DNA of 64,000 bases, taken from assembly GCA_019973155.2 (NCBI GenBank), contig BPQB01000045.1, positions 62,001 through 126,000 of the forward strand. The letters are read 5' to 3'. Position 1 is the first letter of the stretch; every line of letters begins with the position of its first letter. Made by a program: the position numbers and the translations under genes. Under the pieces are notes generated by a model that was not told where the DNA came from, made no database searches, and saw only the letters and a program-made list of their open reading frames with translations. The stretch comes from Phanerochaete sordida. Its lineage: Eukaryota; Basidiomycota; Agaricomycetes; Polyporales; Phanerochaetaceae. Below, piece by piece: positions 21,904 through 32,874 of this stretch.

Positions 21904-23287
21904 GGCGCGGGGCGGGATGTTAGGATGTGCAGTGTACGGATAGTGTGTGGTCTTTTGTAAGTGTCATTGGGGTAGTGAAAGCCCGAACGCGCAGTTGCAG
22001 TGATTCGGCCGTGGTGTACGGTCGACCAGCCGAGATGCTTTAGCGTGCGCTGCGTAACTGTGTCCGCACAGAACTTCGGCGACGGCGTGCCGTGCCGTGC
22101 TGTGCTGGCGCAACCGACAGTGCGAGCTCGGCATGCGGGGACGGTGAATCGCGAGCAGGCCGAGGTAGTCGACGCAAATATTCCGGTGCTGAACGCCGCG
22201 GACGTGAGCGGTGACGGTGGGCCGGACGTCAGTGAGATGGTCGGTGAATTCAGTGATCGTCCACTGCAAAGATTGACACGTCCATGTGACACACTCGGTC
22301 CGCGACGCATGTGTGATGATCCTCACTGTGCAGAAATGTATGGTCTCTGTGAGATTCTAGTATGTAGACCTTGGCGCAGCCGCCATAAACCATAAATCTC
22401 GACTTTTAATGAAACATCGTGCGTTATCGTGCACAATCTTATGTAAGTGATGCTGAAGCTAAAACTCAGAACCGCTCAAAGGTGCATAAACGTGCACGAT
22501 GGTGAGCGATATATCGTTCACTATCTCGCGCTCTCATTCGCTTCCATTAGCTCCCTCTCACGCTATCTCACTCTATTTAACGTTATTTCTTCCCACAGTG
22601 GGGTCAGGATCATATTCGGTGGAACTGTGTATTTTTGTCCAGTGTGGAAGCCGTCATACACCTGCCTGTACAGGAGACTCCCGGCAAATCATTAAAGGAG
22701 GAGAAGAAGTCAGGACTGATTCTATCTTTGTGCAGAAGTTGTATAGGGCGTGCAAAAAACGCCGATGATCAGGACGTAGGTCTGGAATACATCTTACTGG
22801 CTTATGAAGACTGCACCAGCGACATTCTGGAGTATCCAGGCGAACTTGCAAGTTACATAGCAAATACCATCTTGGGCACCGATCACACCATAATCTCCCA
22901 AAACTCAACCGGTTCACGCATGAACCTTCTCATTCTTTGGTAGATAGCACCCTCTGTGTATAGGATCTACTACACATAAATCTACACATAAAATAAATAT
23001 TTTTGTCATTCATTGTTACCTCTGCAACCGAGTACAGGTACGAGGTCTCGGCCCTCACTTGCCCAGTGTAAAGACCGCCGGCCGCAGCTAAGCTTACATC
23101 GATTGACACTTTCTCGCCAATTTTTAAGACAGAGGGTTCACATCCCGCCGCATGTCAAACGTTATCCACCGGTGTGCAAATTCTGACCGCGCCTACCAGG
23201 CTGTAAGCTCAGCTATGTGCCCGCTTGAGGATGGGCGGCGCAACCCGAATCCCACTGTCGTGGAAATTTGCGCGAGGGTATCTATCG
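21904..23287. other. 1.4 kb AT-richer spacer between FMO5 and FMO6
   Basis: The first ~130 bp resemble the FMO6 3' flank. Further on are ATCGTGCAC (22426) facing GTGCACGAT (22492), and a 20 bp near-palindrome around 22502-22521 (GTGAGCGATA/TATCGTTCAC, one mismatch). A direct repeat CTACACATAAA occurs near 22971 and 22982. A 102-codon open frame at 22635-22943 matches nothing I know. The part from about 22.3 to 23.1 kb is lower in GC than its surroundings and may be a transposon remnant, but I see no terminal repeats with a target duplication. Confidence 0.4.
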
Positions 23288-23294
23288 TTATAAG
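23288..23294 (+). promoter_or_regulatory. TATA-like element of FMO6
   Basis: TTATAAG, 67 bp before the start codon. Confidence 0.45.
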
Positions 23295-23354
23295 CTAAGC
23301 CATAGTACGTCGCGCCTCGTCCTCCTCGATACCTGATACGCACCCGTCCCCCAC

Positions 23355-24818
23355 ATGCCCTCCGCTCGCGTAGGTATCATCGGCGCAGGCATCGCTGGGC
23401 CCGTACTCGCCATGTTACTCAAGCAGAAGGGCTACGAATGTGTGGTGTATGAGCGGCTCGAGGAGCCGTCAGACCAAGGGCTTGGCATTGCGTGCGCTCG
23501 TCTCCTTTCCCCCCGCTCCGCACAACTGACTAGCGTCTGATGCGCCGCGGGTAGTCTTCAGGCGAACGGCATCGCCGTCCTCGCAAAGATCCCTGGGCTC
23601 CTCGACGCCATCGGTGGGCACTCTATCGACGCATTTTATTTCTACTCCGCGCTGCCAGAAGACGCGGGCCTCCTCGGCACGAGCGAATACCCGCGCCACA
23701 TGCGCGAGACAACTGGCCACCCGCTCGTTACCCTGCGCCGCCCCCTCATGCAAGCGCGCATCATCGACTTCGCGCAAGAGTTCGGTGTGCCCGTCGTGTT
23801 CGGGCACAACATGGAGACGCTCGAGCAGCACGACGACGGGGTGACAGTGGCGTTTGCGAACGGCGTCAAGGAGACGTTCAGCTTCGTAGTCGGCTGCGAC
23901 GGCCTGCACAGCAGGACCCGCGCTTGCCTTTTTGGCGATATGCCCGCGGATTACACCGGAGTGACCCATGTACGCCCCAGATCCGACCGTGTTACCGGGA
24001 CATCTCTGACTGCGTTTTGCCCGCAGTGCGGCGGCATGTCGCCCACTCCCGAATTCTGGAAAGGCAAGCGCGCCCCGGCGGACATATACGGCGACGGCGT
24101 GTATATGATCGTCCTCCCTCTGGACGATGATATTACTGCCTGGGCGTACGTACACATTGATTTCCGTATGGAGCACGTACCAACACACTCCTGAGCGCAG
24201 CATCAGCCAACGCGAGGCGGAGGCGAAGGAAGATTGGCGTGCGATTGATGAGGCTGCTGCGGAGGACTTCAAGAAAAACTCGCCATTCGCCGACTGGCCG
24301 TACGGAGCTGGGGAGCTAGTCAAGAACAGTTTGAAGATCATAAAGGCAAACTGGCTCTCTTTTTCTTCATGCGCTGCTAATGCTGCTCCCTAGTACGGCA
24401 TATACGACCGCCCGGAGCCCAGGTCCTGGCACCAAGGACGTGTGCTCCTCGCGGGAGATGCTGCACATCCTATCAGCCCGGTAAGCTCTGGTGTTTCAAA
24501 TAAGCACATTGACCTCATGTTCGAGCGTAGCACCTCGGTCAAGGCGCAAATCAGGCCTATGAAGACTTCGATCTGCTGTTAGAGCTGCTCGAGGAGCGCA
24601 ACCCTTCGGCGGAGCCACCTTCGACGCAAACGCTGGACGCGATCTTCACGGACCTCGAACACGCGCGCATCCCGCGTATGAGCGACCTGCTGCAGAAGGC
24701 GCGCGCGCAGGGCGAGATAGGCACCGTTGCGGGGGTAGAGGCGTGCATGGAGCGCAACGCGATGATCCGCGACATGTGTAGCGACCCGGAGAAGGTGAAG
24801 GCGCGGTTCGGTGCATGA
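23355..24818 (+). CDS. FMO6: group A FAD-dependent aromatic monooxygenase
   Basis: Exons 23355-23491, 23555-23969, 24027-24145, 24201-24345, 24394-24480 and 24531-24818 give 396 residues. GIIGAGIAGP, VVGCDGLHSRTR and GDAAHPISP are present. It is the nearest paralog of FMO5 (MCSDPEKVKARFGA C-terminus, CGG exon 3 start). The intron after exon 4 begins GC rather than GT: the exon end that fits all paralogs is AAG|GCAAAC, acceptor CCCTAG|TAC. It would therefore be a GC-AG intron, a rare class that is normally still spliced. The GD motif is preceded by LLAG rather than LLVG or LIG. Otherwise intact. Confidence 0.85.
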
Positions 24819-25071
24819 GATGCGATGTGATATCAGAATGTGCAGTGTATGAGTAGTGGGTGGCTTTTTGTAAGCGTCATAGAAATAATGAAAGCTCGAA
24901 CGCGAAAAGTGAATGATTTGGTCGTCGTTGGGAATTAATGTCAGATTGGTCAGATTCTGGGAGGAGCGCCTTCAGGTAGGCGCGCGCCAGCTAGCACCCA
25001 CGGCCTTGAAGTCAAACCACGACCTTGCTTGCCCAGGGCCGCTTTCAGGACAAGCATCCTCGACATAGACC

Positions 25072-25276
25072 ATGCGCCCCTGCTTGCTTATTGACGAGAT
25101 CGTCATATCCGTAGCTCAGAGCTTCAGCAAGTCTTGCGACGCTGACCTGCTGCACCTGGCGCTGTCATGCCGTGCGATGGACGAGCCGGCGATGGACGCG
25201 CTGTGGTCGTACGTTCCGGGGGCGCGTCCAGCGCAGGCGCATGCAGCGCGCGCCAGGTGCAGCAAGTCAGCGTCGC
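25072..25276 (+). pseudogene. Relic of an F-box gene N-terminus, with inverted partial copy
   Basis: MRPCLLIDEIVISVAQSFSK followed by DADLLHLALSCRAMDEPAMDALWSYVPG is the first ~48 residues of the F-box family found intact at 45-64 kb. After about 25210 the homology stops. The reverse complement of about 25214-25276 again encodes the DADLLHLA part, so the fragment is followed by an imperfect inverted copy of its own 3' end. There is no leucine-rich region and no continuation, so it is dead. Confidence 0.7.
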
Positions 25277-25624
25277 GTGTTCAGACTCACGCGATGGAGG
25301 ACGCAGGGAACGCTGTGCTTGTGGGTCGGCGCCACGCTGGCGACCTGGAGATTCGTGAAGCAATGGCTGTCGCCGAGCGCGACAGCCCGGTCAGCAGCAG
25401 TCGTGGTTCGTCTGCGCCTGGGGTCCTCTGGTGAGACGACGCTGAGTGTTCCGAGCTCCTGACGAGAAGGAGGCAGGTACTTCGTGGGGTATACGTGGCT
25501 GTGTATTATGAGGTACGATGTACAATAGTGAGCTGGGAAGTGCGAGTAAGCCCATGTGCCCCGGCTAGTCTTGAGATTCATAAGGTGCAGTCGGAGGGTA
25601 TCACAGAACACTAGGCCATGGATC

Positions 25625-26783
25625 CTAGTCCACCAAGAACGCCTGGAACAACTCCCTGAACGCGTCCTTGCCCTTCTCCTCGATGACGTCCTGCAGGCCT
25701 CCGTCAGAGTGCGCACACAACGAAGACGACACGTGCACTCACGCCGTGGCAGGGTATGATCCGCGTGAAGTCCCACTGGTCGATGGCCGTGCAGTCGCGC
25801 TTCATCGCACTGCGCGCCGCGTCAGCATGCCAACAGCGATGAGAGCGAGGACACGCACGCTTTGTCAGTCGCCGTCGCCCACGCGAGCTTCTTGTGCAGG
25901 CCGCTCCAGGGGTTGACCCACCCGCCGATGAGGGGGATGTTGCCCGACGAGGATGTTTTCGAGTACTTCGTCGCAGATGTCAGTAGAGGCGTGGGGAGGC
26001 CGGGCGGGCGGCGCACCTGTTCCCTCGCGGGCATGTTGAGGAGGAGGTCGGCCTCGATGAGCGTCTTCGAGGCCGGGTGGAAGAACACGACTTCTTTGTT
26101 CTGGTGGCCTGCGAGGAACCTGGTTTAGAGTTAGCTATGGTCCTGCAATATGCAATGATCGAGGGAACCTGTGTTGTATCTGGAGGACGGGCAGCAGAAG
26201 TGTCAGCACTGCATTGCGCCTCGTTCGGCGAACTCACCTCGCTCTCAAAGCCGTACAGAGTTCCCTCTGGATCCTTTCCCCATGCTGAGCGCGGATGGTG
26301 AGCATATGCTGTGCAGCAGATGAGCGCACACTCACAGCCGTCAAATGCGAGCCCTTCCTTGGTCTTCTTCTGGATCGCTTCCTCCGGAGCGAACATCTTC
26401 GCTGAGGGGTACTGCTTCTTGAACTCACCTGGAGGAGATCACGTGTCAGATAGCTTGAGTCGTATCAGAACCGAGAGCCGTACCGAGGAACAGGTGGTGC
26501 ACCGCGTCCGCCCCAACAATGTACTTCACTGGGCCGAGCTCGTCGAGCTTCGTCTTCGTGGCATCATTCAGAGGAGTAGAGGCGAGGACCCAGACGTCGC
26601 CCGAGGACAGCTTGATGGCGGTCGAGCGGCCGCCGAAGGGGATGATGCCAAAGCGCGAGAAAGGGCAGGAGAACGTCCAGACGTCCTTTGTTACCTGCAA
26701 AGTAACACAGGAAGTCAATAAGTGTACGTAGAATGGTATAGTACTTGACTTACTTCGCGTATAACGGTGTTTTGAGAGGTCAT
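25625..26783 (-). CDS. DUF4336 (metallo-beta-lactamase-like) protein, copy 1
   Basis: Nine exons on the minus strand: 26783-26754, 26694-26484, 26428-26336, 26284-26238, 26179-26169 (11 nt), 26119-26017, 25965-25859, 25809-25743 and 25690-25625. All keep phase and give about 244 residues. Seen: WTFSCPFSRFG, GRSTAIKLSSGDVWVLASTPL, GPVKYIVGADAVHHLFLGEF, FFHPASKTLIEADLLLN, and AIDQWDFTRIIPCHGD near the C-terminus. These are typical of fungal DUF4336 proteins, which have a beta-lactamase-like fold; the function is unknown. It diverges from FMO7 across a 456 bp shared promoter region. A second intact copy lies at 48.5 kb. Confidence 0.87.
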
Positions 26784-27239
26784 GGCAGGGATCGTGGCAG
26801 AGTCGTCGTGGGCGCGTGTTGCAAACCAACCGCGGCGCAGACGGTCACGATGACCTCACTTCTCCTCGGCCGTGTCCGTGATTCGCCATCACCTTCGTGG
26901 CGCGGCATTCGCCGGCCGTGTTTGACTCTCGCGCCGGCGCCATCTCGCGCGGGTCCGCAGGTCGCCTTCTTGCCACGTCTATCCCACGGTCTTCCGGCCA
27001 GCCGTCCGCTGATTACCGCCCGCGTCTGCGCCGCCGCTCTTGGCTGTTGCGCCTGAGTCGGCATCACAGCCTATATCACAGCCCTAGCGTCAGTATCGGC
27101 CATCTGACCAGCTCTGCCCGCCGGCTAAGCTACCCCGCGTTAGCTTGAAGATATCCTCCAAGACGACTATATAAAGGATTGCCCACATCGATTGCTAACA
27201 CACTTACCAGATAACCCCTCCTTTTTCCTCACACTCAGA
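26784..27239. promoter_or_regulatory. Shared bidirectional promoter, DUF4336-1 / FMO7
   Basis: Divergent spacer. TATATAAA at 27168-27175 lies 72 bp before the FMO7 ATG. Parts of it (around 27061-27130, GTCAGTATCGGCCATCTGAC-like) recur between FMO12 and DUF4336-2 at about 48140-48230 in opposite orientation, showing that the promoter was duplicated with the genes. Confidence 0.6.
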
Positions 27240-28766
27240 ATGGCACAGGTCAAAGTCGGAATTATCGGCGGCGGCATCGTCGGCCCCGTCATCGCCACCC
27301 TGCTCAAGCAGCAAGGCTACGAACCCATCATTTTCGAGCGCAACGACAGCGTCCCCGAAGGCGGCATCGGCATTGGGTGCGCGCCCCTCCCCCGCCGCCC
27401 GATCTCCTTCTAATCCGCATCCCAGGATCCAGACCAACGGCCTCGCGGTCCTGCAGCGCATCCCGGGGCTCATCGACACCCTCGGCGGGCGCTACCTCGA
27501 CTACTTCAACTTCTACAGCGTGCTCCCCGAGGACCCCGGGCTGCTCGGCGCGCTCGACGCCCCGAAGAAGCGCCGCGAGGCGACCGGCGCGGGCACGCTC
27601 GGCGTCCGCCGCAGCGCGCTCCAGCACGCGCTCGTCGCCGCCGCCGCGCGCGCCGGCGTCGACGTCCGCTGGGGCCACCACCTCACCGCGCTCGCGCAGT
27701 ACAACGGCGAGGTCGTGCTCACGTTTGCCAATGGCGCGCGCGAGACGGTCGCGTTCGCCGTCGGGTGCGACGGGCTGCACAGCGACACGCGCAAGGCGCT
27801 CTTTGGCGAGGAGCGCGCGGACTACACGGGCCTGTGCCAGGTGCGCCGTGCGCGCCCCCCGCGCACCTGCCGCTCACCGTCCCGCGGCAGATCGGCGGGT
27901 ACGCCCCCATGCCGGCGAGCTTCGAGGGCAAATCGATGGCGATGAACGTCTTCGGCGACGGCGCGCACATGATCACCGTGCCCGTCGGCGCAGACACCGT
28001 CGGCTGGGCGTAAGCACCCCTCCGCCCCCGCCCTCCTTGCGCCCCGCTCACACCGCGCGCAGCGTGACGACGCGCGAGGCAGAAGCGAAAGAGACCTGGC
28101 GCGCGATGGACGCCGCCGCCGCCGACGCCTTCAAGAACAACTCGCCCATGGCGCAGTGGGGCTACGGCGCGGGCGAGATCGTGCGCAACGCGCAGACGCT
28201 CACCAAGGTGCGCCCCTCCCCCACCCCCACCCCCTCTCCTCGCATCTCCCCGCACGCTGACACGCGGCAGTACGGCCTGTACGACCGCCCGGAACTCCCG
28301 ACCTGGCACGCGGGCCGCGTCGTGCTCATCGGCGACGCCGCGCACCCCACGAGCCCCGTACGTCCCGCACTGTGCGCCCGCCGCGCCGCCGCTGACGCTG
28401 ACGCGCGCGCAGCACCTCGGCCAGGGCGCGAACCAGGCCTTCGAGGACGCCGCGCTCCTCGCGGACCTCCTCGCGCAGCACAACCCTCCTCCCACCGCCT
28501 CCCCTTCCCTATCCACCCCATCCACCCCATCCTCCCCATCCTCCGCCCCACCGCCGAACCCACCAACCCCAACCCTCGAAGCCGCCTTCGCCGCGCTCGA
28601 AGGCGCGCGCATCCCGCGCACGGCCGCGCTCGTCAAGAAGGCGCGCGAGCAGGGCGAGACGCGCGTCGTGCACGGCGTGCCGGCCTGCCTCGCGCGCAAT
28701 CAGTGGTATAGGGAGTTGCTTGGCGACGAGGCGGCGCTCCGGGCGAGGTTTGCGCCGCCGGCGTAG
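27240..28766 (+). CDS. FMO7: group A FAD-dependent aromatic monooxygenase
   Basis: Exons 27240-27376, 27426-27840, 27891-28009, 28063-28207, 28271-28357 and 28413-28766 give 418 residues. GIIGGGIVGP, VGCDGLHSDTR and LIGDAAHPTSP are intact. Exon 3 begins IGGYAPMP rather than WGG or CGG, which links it with FMO11. Exon 6 carries an extra Pro/Ser/Thr-rich stretch of about 22 residues after LLAQHN, encoded by C-rich repetitive DNA (28488-28570) and likely a surface loop grown by slippage. It is the working partner of the dead FMO12. Divergent from DUF4336-1. Confidence 0.88.
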
Positions 28767-29562
28767 GGGGGTGGCGGGGGCGCGGGGATCTGGGTGGTGG
28801 GTGATTTGGGTGGGTGGGTGGGTGTGTTGTGGTGAGTTTGCGAGGGTGGGGGGTGCTGGCGGTGCTGTGGACACCGCGTGTGTTTGTTATGCAGCGACTG
28901 GAGATAGGAAGGAGGCTCGCCGGGGACTTCGCGCTCCCGTCCGCTGTGTTGTGCAGAGGCGATTCCATGAAGACTTTCCCACGTGATGCGTGGTGCCGCA
29001 GTTCTTTCGTTGCACTCTGAGATATCTTTTGACGGCCCTCTTCCGGTAGTGGCGTTCTCATGTCAGTACAACCAGCGGCAAGTTCGCGCGAGCACCGAGC
29101 GCATATATGCGCCTCGCAGTCGGCCTGCTCCGCGCGTAGGGCTGCGACACGACGCACATGTGTGCAGCCTCGACGCGGAATCAAGTAGCCTCGCTACCAT
29201 CCTAGGACAGATCTAGCTGGTGAGAGGGCCGCCGCAGCTGGCACGCGCCGCGCGGACGCGCCGGACGCGCAGACGCCGGCGCCCGGCGGACGTTCGGCGG
29301 CGCGTCTCCGTCGTCGGCGGGCCAGATGCTGGGCGGGGAAGGGTCGGGCGTGCAGAGCCTCTCGTTCGGTGGTGTATGCGCCCGAGCGGCGGCAGACGGT
29401 CAACTACGCGGACGTGGACTCAACGGCAGTCGCGTTTCGAGCTGTGCGCCATTCGTAGCATCTCGTCAACAGAGTATGTGGCCGGGCCTATATAGGCCTG
29501 TGCGGCATCCGCCACTGCCACCAGCCCCGAACAACCTCTCCGATAGCTCATGCACATTTAAC
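28767..29562. other. Intergenic; contains the decayed FMO8 promoter
   Basis: A G-rich stretch near 28767-28870 is followed by a part resembling the upstream region of FMO11, including CCTATATAGG at about 29488 (TATA palindrome). No gene. Confidence 0.45.
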
Positions 29563-29931
29563 ACGGCTCCCGCACGAGTCGGCATCGTCGGCTGCGGCAC
29601 CGTCGGCCCCGCCATCGCGCCGCTGCTCAGGCAGCAGGGCCCCGACCTCGTCATCTTCGAGCGCAACGACGCCGCCCCGACGGGCGGCATCGGCCTCGGG
29701 TGCGCCTCGTCTTCCTCCTCCTCACTTCTGCCTCCGCGCTGGCAACGCGCAGGAGTCAGAGAAACGGCCTCGCGGTGCTGCAGCGCATCCCCGCGCTCGC
29801 CGAGTCGCTCGCGGCGCGCCAGATCACGCACTTCCACGCGTACAGCGCGGTCGCGGAGGACAGCGTCGTCCTCGTGCAGATCGGCGGCACGTTGACTACA
29901 AACTGCTTTCGCACACCTCGGTGCGTGGACT
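29563..29931 (+). pseudogene. FMO8: truncated FAD monooxygenase pseudogene
   Basis: Closest to FMO11. The codon at the homologous start is ACG (29563) instead of ATG, then comes APARVGIVGCGTVGPAIAPLL..PDLVIFERNDAAPTGGIGLG. After a recognisable intron, homology continues as RNGLAVLQRIPALAESLAARQITHFHAYSAVAED and stops at about 29890. The DG motif, GD motif and exons 3-6 are missing. Upstream DNA still resembles the FMO11 promoter. A non-functional remnant. Confidence 0.85.
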
Positions 29932-30102
29932 AGCACATGTGCCCCAATAGCTCACAAATATGTTGCCTATGCCTCATAGCCGTACACGGCTGTATATGAG
30001 GCATCGCGAGGACCGCGCGCTGGTGATGAACATGAATAGTAGTAAAATATCGTATCATCTGCACATTAGTTTACATCACTGGAAGTGCTAGAAACTGGTT
30101 GA

Positions 30103-32874
30103 CTATATCTGCCTGTACGCTTCGCGGACAGAATCGCTGACCCCCGCACCGCGGTCCCTGAGAATATACGCGTCCTGCGTGTACGTGCCCGTCTTCTCGC
30201 GCAGCTTCTTCCGCGGCTCGTCCGCGCCCTCGCTGATGCCCCGTTTCGTGCCGCGGGGCTTCTCGTTCAGCAGGCCCTGCATCTCCTCGCGCTGCTGCGC
30301 GAGCATCAGCGGGCTCCGCGCGAACTTGAGCAGCGTGCCGTTGATGCGCGTGTACTCGGCGTCGTTCGCGAGCGGGTCGAGGAGGTCCCTGATCCTGTTG
30401 TGGATCTTCCCGCTTGAAGCGTGTTCAAACGTGATCGGCCCTGGCGTGCTCTCGACGCGTTGGTACTGCTCCACGATGGCGCGGCGGACATCGTTGAAGA
30501 CCTGGCAGATCTCCGCGATCCGCGGGTGCTGGTTCCACAGCTCCTTGCGGAACGCGGTGGATGGCAGAAGCATTTTGGGGCGGAAGTCCGGGTCGTTGAA
30601 CAGTTTCGCGGCGGTGTTCTTGCGCGCCTTCATGTAGGCGTCCCAGTCCTTCTCGCTGACCTCGTCGGCGTCGTCGAAGCGTATTAGGATTGAGCAGAAG
30701 ACGATGTAGAGACCAAGCCACAACACGGACTCGAGGTCGTGGATAGGGTTGTGGCGGAATACCCTCGTATGGTTGCCACCCAGGGCTGGCAAGACGTCGT
30801 CGCTCGGCTTGCGTTTGGGCTTGCGGGACGGGACGGGGGCGTTGTCATCGAGTCGCGCCTTCCTAGTCGCCTCAGTCTCGGGTTCAGAATCGTCGTCCGA
30901 GTCGTCGCCGCCTCGAGCACCGTCGGATTCGTCACCGGACTCGTCTTCTTCGCGAATGTTGTGCAGAGCCGCAGGAGCTTCGTCGAAGTTGTAGTCGCGA
31001 CTGTTCACTTCGACAGCCATGAAGAACGCAGTGCCCTACCGGATAAAGTCAGTGTCGGTCACAAGGTCTTACGCGTGCGCGGGGACATACCGTGCGGACA
31101 CTGTGTGTAGTGTCATCGGTCTCTCGTTTCGCGTACTCGACGTCTGCCAGCTTGGCAACGCCATCGACGATGAGGACGTTTCCCGCGCTGATGTCCCGGT
31201 GGACCCAACCGCACTTGTGCAGTACCCTGAGAACTGCGGCGGACAATGAGTGAGAAGACCAGGAATCCGTATGGTAAGCGCGTACCTTTCACGATGTCCT
31301 TGAGGGTCTTGAATGCCAAGGCAAACGTTTCGGCCTCCATGATTGTCGTCCCCATTTCCTTGAAGACGACGCGATGGTGGACCTTTCGGTGGAACACAAC
31401 GTGTTCTGCGGACTTCTTGGGAGGAAGGAGCATAGCGTCGACTAGCGGCAGGTCGTCCTTGATGACCTTCTTCGCGTTGATATCCTTCTGCACGGGAATA
31501 GTGTTCTCCCACGGAGGAAGCATGCCGCGACGAATGACCGTGTGTGTGTCGTCTGGGACGTCGCGGACCATAACGTCGGCGGCGGCGTGGACGCTAAGCA
31601 GATGTGTCGTGAGGATCGCCTGATCTTTCTTACTGGCGCTATTTGCCGATTCATGAATGGCGTCCAAGACCCTGAATTCCCGGAGACGATCCTCGTCGAC
31701 CCAAGAGTCTTTGAGGACCAACGACGGACCGATCTCAGTACCTCCCCGCTTGTCGAGCTGCCTGACCTCCCAGACACGGGTTCCGCGACCTCGAGGAGAC
31801 TCAGCGCCGATGGCCGAGATGAGGCGCTTCGTACGGTACCACTCATTGCCGACTTGGATCTCGTACTGAATGCCACCGTGCTCGTCGGGGCCCGGCATGT
31901 GGGCGATGGTCTCGTCGATTCCAAGCTCATGAGGGGCCGCCCAGATGAGACGGAGGAACAGCGACACCAGGCGCTCGATGGCCTGTAAACATGATCGGCA
32001 TTATTACAAGGATCGAGGACGACCACGGAAGGCTCACCGTAGTAAAATCGGGCTCGGGGAAGGACACAAAGATATCCGACCGACTCATGAACCAAAGTCG
32101 CAGCCGGGTGTCCTCAATGGAGAACCCAAGGACGAAGCGACGCCGAGGATCTTCTCGCAGGAGATGGGTGAGAGACCAAAGGATCTGCGTCGCATTCTGC
32201 AGAGGAGCGGGAGATGATGTTAGACAAACAGCTGCGCTTATATGACAACGACTCACATCGTTCATGTCTTTCGGGGAGTCAGACAACTTGTATTCCGATG
32301 GGATCATAACGTTGACCCAACGATGGGGAACCTCTGTGAGTGCTCCGGGGGCCAGGTTGTCCATGAAATAGCCATCCGGCTTCGACTTGTTCGTTCTCGT
32401 CTCCGACCTGGGCACGTTCTTCGGGCGGGATCTGTACTGGAGCGTCATCTTTGTCTTGCTGTCGTACGCCCGCGTAATTGCGGTGATAATGTCTGACACC
32501 GACTCGAAGACCTCGTCTTCCGTATGCGACCCGGCGAATGTCGACGGCGGTCCTTGGGCGAAGGCGCTCCAGCGATTTCGACCGTGCACAGCCGTCACCG
32601 TGGAATTGGCTTCAAGCTTTTTGACAATATCCTTGACTGTAACGCCGGTCTTGAGTCGCAGGGGTGGGAGGAGCGCGTCTTCAAAATAGGACCACTCGAC
32701 CTGAGGAACATGTTCCTGCAGGTCTTCGAGCATGCCATCGCGGTTGCCATCGGTCGCGAGATTAGCAGGTGCGCTCAGAGAGAACTTGTGGGTGGTAGGG
32801 GTTTCTTTCTTGTTAGGAGGCTTTGGAGCAGTAGAACGATGCGGCGTACGTGGGACCGAGTCTGAATCGGCCAT
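30103..32874 (-). CDS. FunK1-type protein kinase 1
   Basis: Fungus-specific kinase family (FunK1), abundant in Agaricomycetes, cellular role unknown. Exons 32874-32257, 32196-32038, 31982-31286, 31233-31091 and 31035-30103, about 850 residues. Seen: SKPDGYFMD in the N-terminal domain, REDPRRRFVLGFSIED, LISAIGAESPRGRGTRVWEV, HRKVHHRVVFKEMG, then the catalytic loop VHRDISAGNVLI and LADVEYAK in place of DFG, and GTAFFMAVEV in the activation segment. The C-terminal part has the FRHNPIHDLESVLWLGLY block and an acidic region (EEDESGDESDG). All canonical catalytic residues that I can identify are present. An ATG at 32901 would add nine residues. Flanked by FMO8 and a relic. Confidence 0.87.

Larger units (their letters stand above)
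25625..29931. repeat. Left copy of an inverted three-gene duplication
   Basis: DUF4336-1(-), FMO7(+), FMO8 pseudogene(+). Its counterpart is 42842-49629 read in reverse: DUF4336-2, FMO12 pseudogene, (F-box A inserted), FMO11. Homology covers the coding exons and the DUF4336/FMO and FMO8/FMO11 upstream regions. Confidence 0.75.

Noticed and set aside
22635..22943. 102-codon open frame in the FMO5-FMO6 spacer
   Set aside because: Not recognised, no paralog in the window, no splice-supported extension; kept only as part of the spacer description.
27377..28711. 444-codon open frame overlapping FMO7
   Set aside because: Out-of-frame read of a high-GC gene; the real product is in the spliced frames with FAD motifs.
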